A DNA stretch of 64,000 nt from UBA2330 sp035443185 (GTDB taxonomy: Bacteria > Bacteroidota > Ignavibacteria > Tepidaquicellales > Tepidaquicellaceae): the NCBI GenBank assembly GCA_035443185.1, contig DAORRV010000001.1, positions 1 to 64,000 of the forward strand, in the 5' to 3' direction. The notes beneath the pieces are model-generated. The model ran no database searches. It saw nothing but the letters and a program-made list of their open reading frames with translations, and was not told the DNA's origin. The translations under genes were made by a program, and so were the position numbers. Shown one piece after another: positions 45,241-53,432 of the stretch (positions within the stretch are counted from its first letter, which is position 1; every line of letters begins with the position of its first letter).

Positions 45241-46521
45241 ATGAAAACGAAATTTATAGTTTATTATATTTTATTTCTTACTGGGATAATGATATTCCTG
45301 ACAACGACAGCTTATCTGACAAATGAAGAGACTGAAGCAATGAAATTGAATGAAGTATTCAATATTTCAGCAGTAAAAAATACTAATGAAAATTCAACTA
45401 AATATGACAATAGTAAGCTGATAAAATTTAATCATGAACTTCATTCTCAGGGTGCCGAAATAAAATGTGCTGATTGTCATACAGCGGCAGTAAATTCTAC
45501 TTCTGCCAAAGATAATTTAAATCCTACGAAAAAAAATTGTGAAGAATGCCATGATGTAAATGATGAGAAAGAATGTGGTCTTTGCCATTATGATAATGTT
45601 TATAAAAAGCTCAGATCATCCGACAGTGAACTTTATTTTTCACATAAGGAGCATAATTCACAACAGCAATGTGTGGATTGCCATAAAGATATGGATAAGG
45701 TGAAATTTTCGAAAGAAAGTTCTCAGGTAATGCCGACAATGGAAAGCTGTTACAGTTGTCACAATAACAAGAAGGCAGCGAACGAATGTGAAGTATGTCA
45801 CACTAACCTTACCAATCTCACGCCTAAGGATCATCTTCAGTCAAATTTTTTGAATGAACATACATCAAAGGTGGCATTTTCTGAAAAGAATAATTGTATG
45901 ATGTGTCACAGTGATAATTTCTGTCAGGCATGTCACAGTCCGCTAAAGTATTCTGGCAACAATACACCTGAAGATTTTTATGTGCCGTATTATACAAAAG
46001 AAACAGGTACTAGAACAGACCGCGGAGCTTTGCAGAAGCTGACTACTGCTCACACATTAAACTATAAATTTACACACGGACTGGATGCAGACAGCAAATC
46101 TTTTGAATGCAAGACCTGTCATAATCCGACTGATTTTTGTGCAAGTTGTCATTCAAATGGAGGTGATCTGATTACAGGAATTTCTCCTAAGAGTCATTCT
46201 CAACCAAACTTTACAACAGTAGGTGTAAATACTGGGGGAGGACTTCATTCAGATCTGGCAAAAAGGGATATAGAATCGTGTCAGTCTTGTCATGACGTTC
46301 AGGGAAGTGATCCGGTTTGTGTCCAATGTCACTTTGATAATGACGGAATAGAAGGGACAAATCCAAGGACACATCAAAGTGGATATCTTAATGATGAGAA
46401 AGGAATTTGGCATGATACACAGGGAGCTGTTTGTTATACATGTCACACAGATCCGAATGCAAGACCGGATGGAGTAGCTGGAGTAGGATTTTGCGGATAT
46501 TGTCACGGGATGGAAAGATGA
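45241..46521 (+). CDS. Multiheme cytochrome c, 14 CxxCH motifs
   Basis: This 426-residue protein starts with a signal sequence (FIVYYILFLTGIMIFLTTTA). It carries 14 CxxCH motifs, some in the cytochrome c7/c3 style with a distal His before the motif (KFNHELHSQG...CADCH, FSHKEHNSQQQCVDCH). It begins 10 bases after the barrel stop, the order expected for the heme partner of a porin-cytochrome complex. It has no lipobox, so it may sit inside the barrel or in the periplasm. Confidence 0.88.
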   Translation: MKTKFIVYYILFLTGIMIFLTTTAYLTNEETEAMKLNEVFNISAVKNTNENSTKYDNSKLIKFNHELHSQGAEIKCADCHTAAVNSTSAKDNLNPTKKNCEECHDVNDEKECGLCHYDNVYKKLRSSDSELYFSHKEHNSQQQCVDCHKDMDKVKFSKESSQVMPTMESCYSCHNNKKAANECEVCHTNLTNLTPKDHLQSNFLNEHTSKVAFSEKNNCMMCHSDNFCQACHSPLKYSGNNTPEDFYVPYYTKETGTRTDRGALQKLTTAHTLNYKFTHGLDADSKSFECKTCHNPTDFCASCHSNGGDLITGISPKSHSQPNFTTVGVNTGGGLHSDLAKRDIESCQSCHDVQGSDPVCVQCHFDNDGIEGTNPRTHQSGYLNDEKGIWHDTQGAVCYTCHTDPNARPDGVAGVGFCGYCHGMER

Positions 46522-46569
46522 ACACATTAAAAATTGAAAATATACCGGTACAATTTTAATTTTAAAAAT

Positions 46570-47445
46570 ATGAATAAGCTTAAAATATTTTATCTGGCTT
46601 TATTAACAGTATTATCTACGGCAATTATTTACAATGGCTGTAGTGAAGTTCAGAATGATCTTGTAACTTCTCCTGAGGTATATGTTCATCCACCCGGCTG
46701 GGCAGACGGAGATACACCGGATTTTCACGGCAATTTTATAAATGATAATAAGCAGTGGAATTTGCAGGTATGTCAGAGTTGTCATGGAAATGATTATGCC
46801 GGTGGAAGTTCGGGTTCAAGCTGTCTGACCTGTCACACATCATCCGGCGGACCACAGAACTGTCGTCTGTGCCACGGTGGAGTTTCGGGAAGATCATATC
46901 CACCGAAGGCATTGAACGGAGAGACGAGTGTTTCATATATTGGAGTGGGAGTTCATTCATATCATATAGATTCTACACAGTATTCAGCAAGTGTAGAATG
47001 CAATGAATGTCATACTCCACTTACAAGCGGATTTAATTCACCCGATCATATAGGGAATTTCCCTGACGGAATAGCAGAAGTGAATTTCGGCTCATTGTCA
47101 AAGACACAGACTACATTTAAGGGAGGAGAGATAAATCCTGATCCTGTATGGGACAGGAATACGGCTACCTGTTCGGGATCGTATTGCCATGGAAATTTCA
47201 GGGACGGAAATACAGAAGCAGTTCCGGTATGGACAGATAAAAACAGTGTAAAATGCGGGTCATGTCATGGAGATCCAGTAACTGGAAATCCAAATCCAAT
47301 ACCGAACGGAAATTTCTTTCACCCGCATTATCCGAGTTATACAATAAATATTTGCTATCAGTGTCATGGTTCGGTGATAGATCAGGCGGGTAGTATAATA
47401 AATAAGAGTAAGCATGTGAATGGAGTGGTGGATTATAATAATTAG
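46570..47445 (+). CDS. Seven-heme CxxCH/CX4CH cytochrome, possible lipoprotein
   Basis: This protein is 291 residues from ATG 46570; an upstream TTG at 46534 gives a poor leader. The signal sequence IFYLALLTVLSTAIIYNGCSE may end in a lipoprotein Cys, although YNGC is a weak lipobox. It has six CxxCH motifs plus one CX4CH (CSGSYCH), the pattern of the CxxxxCH/CxxCH family known from Geobacter. Gly/Ser/Pro-rich segments separate the hemes. As the last gene of the operon it is a candidate surface-exposed terminal reductase. Confidence 0.85.
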   Translation: MNKLKIFYLALLTVLSTAIIYNGCSEVQNDLVTSPEVYVHPPGWADGDTPDFHGNFINDNKQWNLQVCQSCHGNDYAGGSSGSSCLTCHTSSGGPQNCRLCHGGVSGRSYPPKALNGETSVSYIGVGVHSYHIDSTQYSASVECNECHTPLTSGFNSPDHIGNFPDGIAEVNFGSLSKTQTTFKGGEINPDPVWDRNTATCSGSYCHGNFRDGNTEAVPVWTDKNSVKCGSCHGDPVTGNPNPIPNGNFFHPHYPSYTINICYQCHGSVIDQAGSIINKSKHVNGVVDYNN

Positions 47446-47460
47446 TGGGTAGGTTTTGGT

Positions 47461-47480
47461 GAAACGGTTTTAACCGTTTA
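47461..47480. repeat. Dispersed palindrome, copy 1
   Basis: GAAACGGTTTTAACCGTTTA, near-palindromic, 15 bases after the cytochrome operon. A degraded relative (GGGCGGTTTAAATTG) follows at about 47486. Confidence 0.8.
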
Positions 47481-47650
47481 TTGTCGGGCGGTTTAAATTG
47501 TTGGTTAAAACAGACTTCTAAGTCAGATATGAATTTAAAAAATTAACTCCTCCGGTGAAATTTGAAATAGAATTTTAATTGTGAACTTTGCTAAAGAAGG
47601 TGGAGATGAATTTTGCTCAGAACGATATAACTGATGTGGTATATCCATCT

Positions 47651-47670
47651 GAAACGGTTTAAACCGTTTC
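47651..47670. repeat. Dispersed palindrome, copy 2
   Basis: GAAACGGTTTAAACCGTTTC, a perfect 20-bp palindrome, identical to copy 3. Confidence 0.85.
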
Positions 47671-47836
47671 TGCCGAATGTAATCGAAGTGAACGGAAAAA
47701 TAAATTTTATACCGAAACTAAAACACAGTGCCTAATTCCGAATCCATTTTCCCTTCAATTCGAATTGAAAGCTGTAGTGAACTTGATTTACCAAAACTAA
47801 ATTTAACTAAAAAAAACAAGTTCGACATTTCTGACA

Positions 47837-47856
47837 GAAACGGTTTAAACCGTTTC
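47837..47856. repeat. Dispersed palindrome, copy 3
   Basis: GAAACGGTTTAAACCGTTTC, identical to copy 2 and 186 bases from it. It overlaps the 3' end of the possible decayed reading frame on the - strand. Confidence 0.85.
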
Positions 47857-48117
47857 TACCGTCAGCCTCTCATGTGAAATTTCCAATACCTCCATAGCAA
47901 TCTCACTTGAATTTGCTTCCAGTACAAGTCCCGAATAATTCACCGGAAATGAATTCCGTACCTTTCATTTTACTACCGGTGAATGTTCATCATTCAATAA
48001 TTTTATAGTCAGATCTCTTCCCTCAAATTTGAACCTTCCTGTGAAGATTATATCAATAGTTATTTTAAGTCCGGAAACCCCGTGAAGTCCGTCAAAAATA
48101 ATTACACTAACTCTGAA
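47845..48117 (-). pseudogene. Possible decayed coding fragment
   Basis: On the - strand from 48117 there is a protein-like reading frame (FRVSVIIFDGLHGVSGLKIT, later FEGRDLTIKLLNDEHSPVVK), one TGA, then VRNSFPVNYSGLVLEANSSE and LEISHERLTVETV. It has no start codon and a stop just upstream. Composition resembles coding sequence here, but I recognise no family. It could be the tail of a lost gene or chance. Confidence 0.25.
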
Positions 48118-48145
48118 TTTTTATTTTGCTTGTGTTGAATTTTTT

Positions 48146-48943
48146 TTAATCAGCAGTAAGTTCAGGTCTGAATTCAAAATGCATTGTGTCATAATGATAC
48201 CATTTACCTCCCCAGATGAATCCGTATTTTTCAAATACTTCCGCTATTTCAATCGGTATCCTGTTCACATAAGTTACATTTTTATTCCATTTCCAGTAAT
48301 CTGAATACATTGTGTTGATATCTATTGCAGTCCCGAATGAATGATTACTCAGCCTGTCTGTACCAGCTATATTTCTCCATACAAAAGTACCACCGATATT
48401 TTTTAAGTATTTATGAAATTCACCCGGAAGCTGAGACAATTCTTCAGCAACTTTTTCCAGACTGTCTGCTGCTCCGTTCACATTGCTGAAACTTATCTGT
48501 GAACCATCCACCCAGGTTACATTTACTATCTCACTGCTTACTTCATTGGAATTATTCCCATACATTTTCAAAAAAAACGGCTCATATCTTATTCTTCCCG
48601 GTTCGAAATTTTCCGGAGGAGGTTCATTCCAGTTGCGTCCTTTTGTATATTTTTGTGACATCATATCCTCAAGATCAGAATCATTCAACATTTCATCATG
48701 AGTCTTGTCTTCAATACCATCGTCATAGATCATTACAGTTCCATCTTTCCAGTAAAGATTATTCTCATCGGCTTTTTCAAGAAATTCGGGGTAAGCATTT
48801 ACTAATTTTTGAAGACCATCTGGTATTGAAAGTACTTTTTCAGTGCTGTCTTTTTGTTTGATATGCTCTTCTGTATTACCGCAGCTGTTTTGATAAGCTG
48901 AGATAAAAAATAAAAAAGCCTGTATGTATAAAATTAATTTCAT
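48146..48943 (-). CDS. M15-family peptidase (LD/DD-carboxypeptidase type)
   Basis: This 265-residue exported enzyme, possibly a lipoprotein (IQAFLFFISAYQNSC, Cys about residue 21), has the zinc motifs of M15 (VanY/endolysin-type) peptidases: HSFGTAIDINTMYSDYW with the His and Asp ligands, and WYHYDTMHFEFRPEL with the C-terminal His. M15 enzymes trim peptidoglycan stem peptides. It follows ccmF on the same strand but lies beyond a strong terminator, so it is probably transcribed separately. Confidence 0.88.
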   Translation of the reverse strand: MKLILYIQAFLFFISAYQNSCGNTEEHIKQKDSTEKVLSIPDGLQKLVNAYPEFLEKADENNLYWKDGTVMIYDDGIEDKTHDEMLNDSDLEDMMSQKYTKGRNWNEPPPENFEPGRIRYEPFFLKMYGNNSNEVSSEIVNVTWVDGSQISFSNVNGAADSLEKVAEELSQLPGEFHKYLKNIGGTFVWRNIAGTDRLSNHSFGTAIDINTMYSDYWKWNKNVTYVNRIPIEIAEVFEKYGFIWGGKWYHYDTMHFEFRPELTAD

Positions 48944-48984
48944 TATTAGAATTGGGTTCAGAATTTTATTTGATCGTTTTTGTA

Positions 48985-49034
48985 AAATAAAAAACCGGAA
49001 CTACAATTAACAGAGAATTGAAATTCCGGTTTGA
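48985..49034 (-). terminator. Terminator of the ccm operon
   Basis: AAACCGGAA (48992-49000) and TTCCGGTTT (49024-49032) form a 9-bp perfect stem with a 23-base loop. On the - strand it is followed by TTTATTTT. It lies 18 bases after the ccmF stop. Confidence 0.82.
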
Positions 49035-49051
49035 ATAAAAATTTTTATTAT

Positions 49052-51430
49052 TTAGTTCTCATGTTCGGCATGAACTTTTTCGTGTCCGTTTTTACTGTGA
49101 ACTGAGTTGTGTCCGTTACTGTGACCATTTTGATTTCCTTCCGGTGATTTTACTTTCGGACCTTTAAATCTTCTGTAACGGCTCAATAATGATGCGAAGA
49201 AACCTAATGCCATAATTATCGTTCCGCCCCAGACAAGGTTTATAAACGGCTTTATACTTGCTGTTAATATCAATGTTTCTGAACTATGAGTTGAATGCTG
49301 ATGATCTTCTGCAACTGCTATTTCAATCCCCGATTCACCCGCTATTGAAATTTTTGTAAGGTAAAATGTGAATTTATCATTGGATTCTATCTTAGCAGGA
49401 ATATTCTGTGTCTGACCTTTTGAAAAATATTGTTCTACTATCAATTCTTCAGTCTTTCCGTCCATTGTAATTTCAAGTTTAGCACCAAGTATATTTTCTT
49501 CGCCTTTTGCCATTGACTCCTGGTTGAATTTTGACTGATCGAACTCTATGAATTTTACATTTACTCCCTTAATTTCTTTTTCACTGCCTTTGGTTAAATT
49601 AACTACATCCTCTGCTGAATACGGCTCCGGAGTTTCAAGCGAAATTGGTTCTAAATATATATCTTTGGTGACAAGGTTTGCAATGTCCGGATTCTTCATA
49701 ATGCCTTCTGAATAATCACTGTAATACATAATTGGTTGTAATAAATATCCTTTACCTTCTTTTTCCACTATTACATTAAAATGATATTTATCTTCTGTAC
49801 CCGGAATAAGACTTGCACCTTTGTAAGTCAGATTATAGCCTAACGCTTCTTTTGATTCACCAAGTGGAAGTGAAACATTTTCTTCCTGCGAATATTTTGA
49901 TGAACCGATAATTCCCAAAAACAAAATCATTATCCCAAGATGTGCAATATATGGACCTGCCTTTACGGTACTCTTGGTAAGTATCTTAAATATTATATTC
50001 AGATTAATAAAGAATGCAAACAATGCTGAAGCAGCAAAGACTGCTATTAAAATATCATCAATTCCAAGTATTACAAGTCCTGTTGTGAAAATTACAGTTA
50101 AAATTACCGGCATATAAAGCGATTTCAAAAATCTTTTGTGATCAGTATGTTTCCATGCCAGAAGGATACTTATGCCATTTACTAAAGCAATTATTATTGC
50201 AAGAGGCAAATTCATTTTATTATAAAAAGCAGGATCCACTGTAGCTTTAGTGAATATAGGCCAGCTTGTTCCTACTGAAATTATTAATGCTGTTGCACAT
50301 AAAGTGATTGCCCCGATGATTAATGCTGATTCACGGGATAGCATAATACCGGCATTTGTCGAAAGAGATTTTAAACTTTTTAATCTGTAAAGGATCATTG
50401 CGATTCCGCCTCCGCCGAAAAGAGAAAGGAAAACAATTAAAAACAAATATACTTCCTGTCCCGGATCTACAAATGAATGAACTGATGCATCTCCAAGAAG
50501 TCCGCTTCTTGTCATGAATGTCGAATAAAGCATAAATACAAATCCGAGTATACAAAGTAGTAAACTTGTTTTTTTGTACTTTCCTGTTTTCTCTTCGCCT
50601 ACCATTGTGTGAATTGCAGCAACTATAATTATCCATGGAACTAATGAAGAATTCTCAACCGGATCCCAGCCCCAGTAACCTCCCCATCCAAGAACTCCGT
50701 ATGCCCAGAATCCGCCAAGCATAATACCAACTCCAAGTATCATTCCTGAAAATAAAGTCCATGGAAGTGCGAGCTTCATCCATCTGTCATATCTGTTCTT
50801 AAATAATGCAGCAAGTGCAAATGCAAATGGAATTGCTAGTGAGGAAAATCCTGTGAATAAAATAGGCGGATGAATTGTCATCCAGAAATTCTGCAGTAAA
50901 GGATTCAATCCTCGACCGTCCTGAGGTATAAACCCTGCTTCCACATCTTTTGGAAATGATTCCCATACCAGCATGTAAGGAGATTTTATTATCATTATAA
51001 ATAATAAAAATGTAAGTATTAGAGAATAACTTAACATTACAAGTGGTTCAAAATCATCCTTATGTGAGTGTTCAGCTTTTGCATTTTCTGAATCTCTTTT
51101 TATCAGATAACTGTGAAGGAAAATCCCAATTACTGCAGTTAAAAATGCCCACAGATGAAAACTTCCCTCCTGACCTGCATAAAATGTAGAGATCAGAAGA
51201 TTTATTGGAAGATCTTTCGAACTATAATTCCATACATAAGTGTATTGAAACTGGTGTGTAATAATGAGATAAATTAAAAAAGCGGCAGATGCTACTGTCA
51301 TTACTACTGCCAGGTGGAAAAATATTCTTGCAGGCTTTAAGAGCTTTTCATTGCCTCTGCTGACAAAAAAATATGCTGCAGTTGCAACTAATCCTGAAAT
51401 AAATCCTGCTGTTATAAAAAAATGACCCAT
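49052..51430 (-). CDS. ccmF: Cytochrome c heme lyase CcmF
   Basis: CcmF joins heme from CcmE to CxxCH cysteines on the periplasmic side. The 792 residues have about 14 membrane helices, the family's GSFHLWAFL, and the WWD heme-handling motif LGWGGYWGWDPVENSSLVPW at about residue 250. Histidines typical of the family occur, for example MTIHPPILFTGFSS. The C-terminus is an unusual His/Gly/Asn-rich cytoplasmic tail (NGHSNGHNSVHSKNGHEKVH). It begins 18 bases after ccmE. It serves the multiheme cytochromes encoded by the convergent operon. Confidence 0.95.
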   Translation of the reverse strand: MGHFFITAGFISGLVATAAYFFVSRGNEKLLKPARIFFHLAVVMTVASAAFLIYLIITHQFQYTYVWNYSSKDLPINLLISTFYAGQEGSFHLWAFLTAVIGIFLHSYLIKRDSENAKAEHSHKDDFEPLVMLSYSLILTFLLFIMIIKSPYMLVWESFPKDVEAGFIPQDGRGLNPLLQNFWMTIHPPILFTGFSSLAIPFAFALAALFKNRYDRWMKLALPWTLFSGMILGVGIMLGGFWAYGVLGWGGYWGWDPVENSSLVPWIIIVAAIHTMVGEEKTGKYKKTSLLLCILGFVFMLYSTFMTRSGLLGDASVHSFVDPGQEVYLFLIVFLSLFGGGGIAMILYRLKSLKSLSTNAGIMLSRESALIIGAITLCATALIISVGTSWPIFTKATVDPAFYNKMNLPLAIIIALVNGISILLAWKHTDHKRFLKSLYMPVILTVIFTTGLVILGIDDILIAVFAASALFAFFINLNIIFKILTKSTVKAGPYIAHLGIMILFLGIIGSSKYSQEENVSLPLGESKEALGYNLTYKGASLIPGTEDKYHFNVIVEKEGKGYLLQPIMYYSDYSEGIMKNPDIANLVTKDIYLEPISLETPEPYSAEDVVNLTKGSEKEIKGVNVKFIEFDQSKFNQESMAKGEENILGAKLEITMDGKTEELIVEQYFSKGQTQNIPAKIESNDKFTFYLTKISIAGESGIEIAVAEDHQHSTHSSETLILTASIKPFINLVWGGTIIMALGFFASLLSRYRRFKGPKVKSPEGNQNGHSNGHNSVHSKNGHEKVHAEHEN

Positions 51431-51448
51431 GATGAACTTAAATTAAAT

Positions 51449-51841
51449 TTATGTACCTGTTTTTTTTACTTCATGACCTTCGCCTTCATACTTGGAAGGA
51501 CATTTAGTTAATACTTCTTTTGCATAAAAATTGCCATCCTTAACTTTACCTTTTGCTACTACAGATTCAGCCATTTCAAAATTATTTGGTCTTGATCCAT
51601 CCAGTACCACTTTCATTTCTTTATTGCTTTCATCTAACATATAAAATGTGAACTGATTAGTTGCTGCATCATATTTTGCTTCCTTATCCTTTTGCCAGTA
51701 ACCTTTTACCTGGCAGGTCCTGTGACTTCCGGATGCCTGATCGAAATTCGTGTACTCTATATTACTTTCTGTAAATGTCAGAAAGCCTACTACTAAAAAT
51801 ACTGCTATTAATAAAACTCCGATTATTGTTTTTTTATTCAT
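51449..51841 (-). CDS. ccmE: Heme chaperone CcmE, Cys (CxxxY) variant
   Basis: This 130-residue periplasmic heme carrier is anchored by one helix (KKTIIGVLLIAVFLVVGFLT) and has an OB-fold (CQVKGYWQKDKEA, NFEMAESVVAKGKV). In E. coli the heme is bound covalently to a His in a HxxxY motif; here the motif is CPSKY, with Cys114 and Tyr118. The CxxxY form is known from archaea and some sulfate reducers as part of 'System I*' cytochrome c maturation. Gene order is lipoprotein-ccmE-ccmF. Confidence 0.93.
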   Translation of the reverse strand: MNKKTIIGVLLIAVFLVVGFLTFTESNIEYTNFDQASGSHRTCQVKGYWQKDKEAKYDAATNQFTFYMLDESNKEMKVVLDGSRPNNFEMAESVVAKGKVKDGNFYAKEVLTKCPSKYEGEGHEVKKTGT

Positions 51842-51878
51842 GATAATTTATTTAAAATCTTTTTAAAAAAATTAAATT

Positions 51879-52370
51879 TTAATTCGGTATTGGTTTACCC
51901 ATCGACTGATAAATTTCCTCAATCTGCTGTTTGTTTACCATTGCTTCCTGATTACCTGGATCCAGTTCAAGTACTCTTCTGTATCTTTGTAAAGCCGGCT
52001 TATATTTATCTTTTGGAGGAAGATCTGCGTCAAACATTAAATAATTAGCAGCTTTCAACTGCATATTTACACATGTCTCTTTATCTTTATCTGATTTTGT
52101 TTTCACATAAGCAGCATCTGCTGCATCTGCTTCTTTGATCAGTTTATTCGCACCTTCATCATTCCAGCTTTCCTCGCCTCCTGTATTTCCAGATTCACTA
52201 TTGTTCTTTAAATTTCTGTGAATTGAATCATCCGGCATTTCCTGCTTTTGTGTTGTATTAGAACTGCTATTATTGTTCTTTAAAAGTTCTGGCGGTACTT
52301 CTTTTGTACAAGATGAAAGTACTACAAACATCATTGCGCAAACTGTAAATATTAAATAGTTTTTGATCAT
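51879..52370 (-). CDS. Lipoprotein with TPR-like tail, ccm operon
   Basis: This 163-residue lipoprotein has the leader IFTVCAMMFVVLSSC (lipid Cys about residue 21). A low-complexity Asn/Ser/Glu linker follows, then a helical tail with one TPR-like unit (PALQRYRRVLELDPGNQEAM). It is 37 bases upstream of ccmE on the same strand. It may stand in for CcmH/CcmI-like apocytochrome handling, but no CxxC pair or known CcmI domain is seen. Confidence 0.75.
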   Translation of the reverse strand: MIKNYLIFTVCAMMFVVLSSCTKEVPPELLKNNNSSSNTTQKQEMPDDSIHRNLKNNSESGNTGGEESWNDEGANKLIKEADAADAAYVKTKSDKDKETCVNMQLKAANYLMFDADLPPKDKYKPALQRYRRVLELDPGNQEAMVNKQQIEEIYQSMGKPIPN

Positions 52371-52540
52371 TATTAAATTAATTTGTATTTATTTCAAACT
52401 CAATTTTTGTACCATGGAAATTACATTTATTGTAAGAAAAACACTGTAAACAACTTAATTTTCATTATAAAATTTCACTCCATTCGAAACTGTCCATTAT
52501 ATCCACATTAATCACTTTTCTTTATCCACATGGGGATTTA

Positions 52541-53251
52541 CTATTTCTGCATCTCTGCTTCCAGACTTATCTTATCTTTTGTAAAAATATCCGACATTTG
52601 ATAATGCCATTTCAACTTTCTGCCATCCTGCTCAGTTGCATTTGTAGAGATTACATCATAAGGCATTTCGACTTCAAAATCAAAATCTCCCCCTTCAAAC
52701 ATCATAGCCATACTTAATTTCATCTTTTGTGCTAATGAATCATTATCACCAAGTTCTTCCGAGAGATCATCACCTTTCATTTCATATAAATAAAGAAATG
52801 TTACTTTTCCGTTATCTTCTTTAAATATTACATCTGTCTTATATTTATCATCATTCTCATTAATATAATTTAAAGACGATCCGATCTTTTTAATATCATC
52901 GAATTCATAATCAATTGTAAATGTTTTTGATGAGTCAGAATTCATTACTGTATTTAGATCAATGACTTTTATGCCCTGTATTGAATCATACTTTTCAATT
53001 GTCTTATTTTCAAAAACTTCATCACTGTATAACGAATCTAGAAAACCCTGTCTTCGGGTTGAATCCATCAGCGATGTCATTGAAGCCATTACGTCGTAAA
53101 ATTCTTTTTTAAAAGTAAGATTCAGGATCTCAGATCCGGTGCCGTCAGAATTTACTTTAATGTTCCTGCTGATTGAGATACAAGATGAAAACACAGTTGA
53201 AAACAAAATCAAAGTGATCAATGTAAACAGTAAGTTACTTTTTCCCATCAA
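52541..53251 (-). CDS. LppM/DUF3153-like lipoprotein
   Basis: This 236-residue lipoprotein has the leader LLFTLITLILFSTVFSSC (lipid Cys about residue 23). The mature start, ISISRNIKVNSDGTGSEILN, resembles the LppM domain, a beta-sandwich of unknown role. Three Met/Asp-rich segments follow (SLAQKMKLSMAMMFEGGDFD). It is the first gene on the - strand before ccm, separated by 170 bases, so it is probably its own transcription unit. Confidence 0.65.
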   Translation of the reverse strand: MMGKSNLLFTLITLILFSTVFSSCISISRNIKVNSDGTGSEILNLTFKKEFYDVMASMTSLMDSTRRQGFLDSLYSDEVFENKTIEKYDSIQGIKVIDLNTVMNSDSSKTFTIDYEFDDIKKIGSSLNYINENDDKYKTDVIFKEDNGKVTFLYLYEMKGDDLSEELGDNDSLAQKMKLSMAMMFEGGDFDFEVEMPYDVISTNATEQDGRKLKWHYQMSDIFTKDKISLEAEMQK

Positions 53252-53432
53252 TTATTAATTTTAAATTAGTAGTAAATTTAACTAATTTAATTGCAAAATA
53301 AGAGATACTTTTTTGTAAAGATATGACTTTGGTCAGTATATTAGAATGAATTTGAAATTCACTGACTTTAATTTTACCAAATAAACTTTTTAATCTAAAT
53401 AGTGTTTAGTTTCCTTTCTTTCTCCCGATAAT

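Larger units (their letters stand above)
47446..48145. other. Intergenic region with palindromes and a possible decayed gene
   Basis: This 700-base spacer follows the cytochrome operon. It holds three copies of a 20-bp palindrome spaced about 186-190 bases apart and, on the - strand, an 88-codon open stretch interrupted by one stop (see separate entries). The first palindrome, 15 bases after the operon, could act as its terminator. The rest shows no supported feature. Confidence 0.55.

Noticed and set aside
46534..46569. TTG at 46534 as the start of the 7-heme cytochrome
   Set aside because: The ATG at 46570 directly precedes a typical signal peptide.
47461..47856. CRISPR array
   Set aside because: The repeats are 20-bp palindromes 186-190 bases apart with unlike spacers of wrong size, and no cas gene is near.
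48483..48861. Two + strand frames in the M15 gene
   Set aside because: They are shadows; the - strand has the HSFGTAIDIN and HFEFRPEL motifs.
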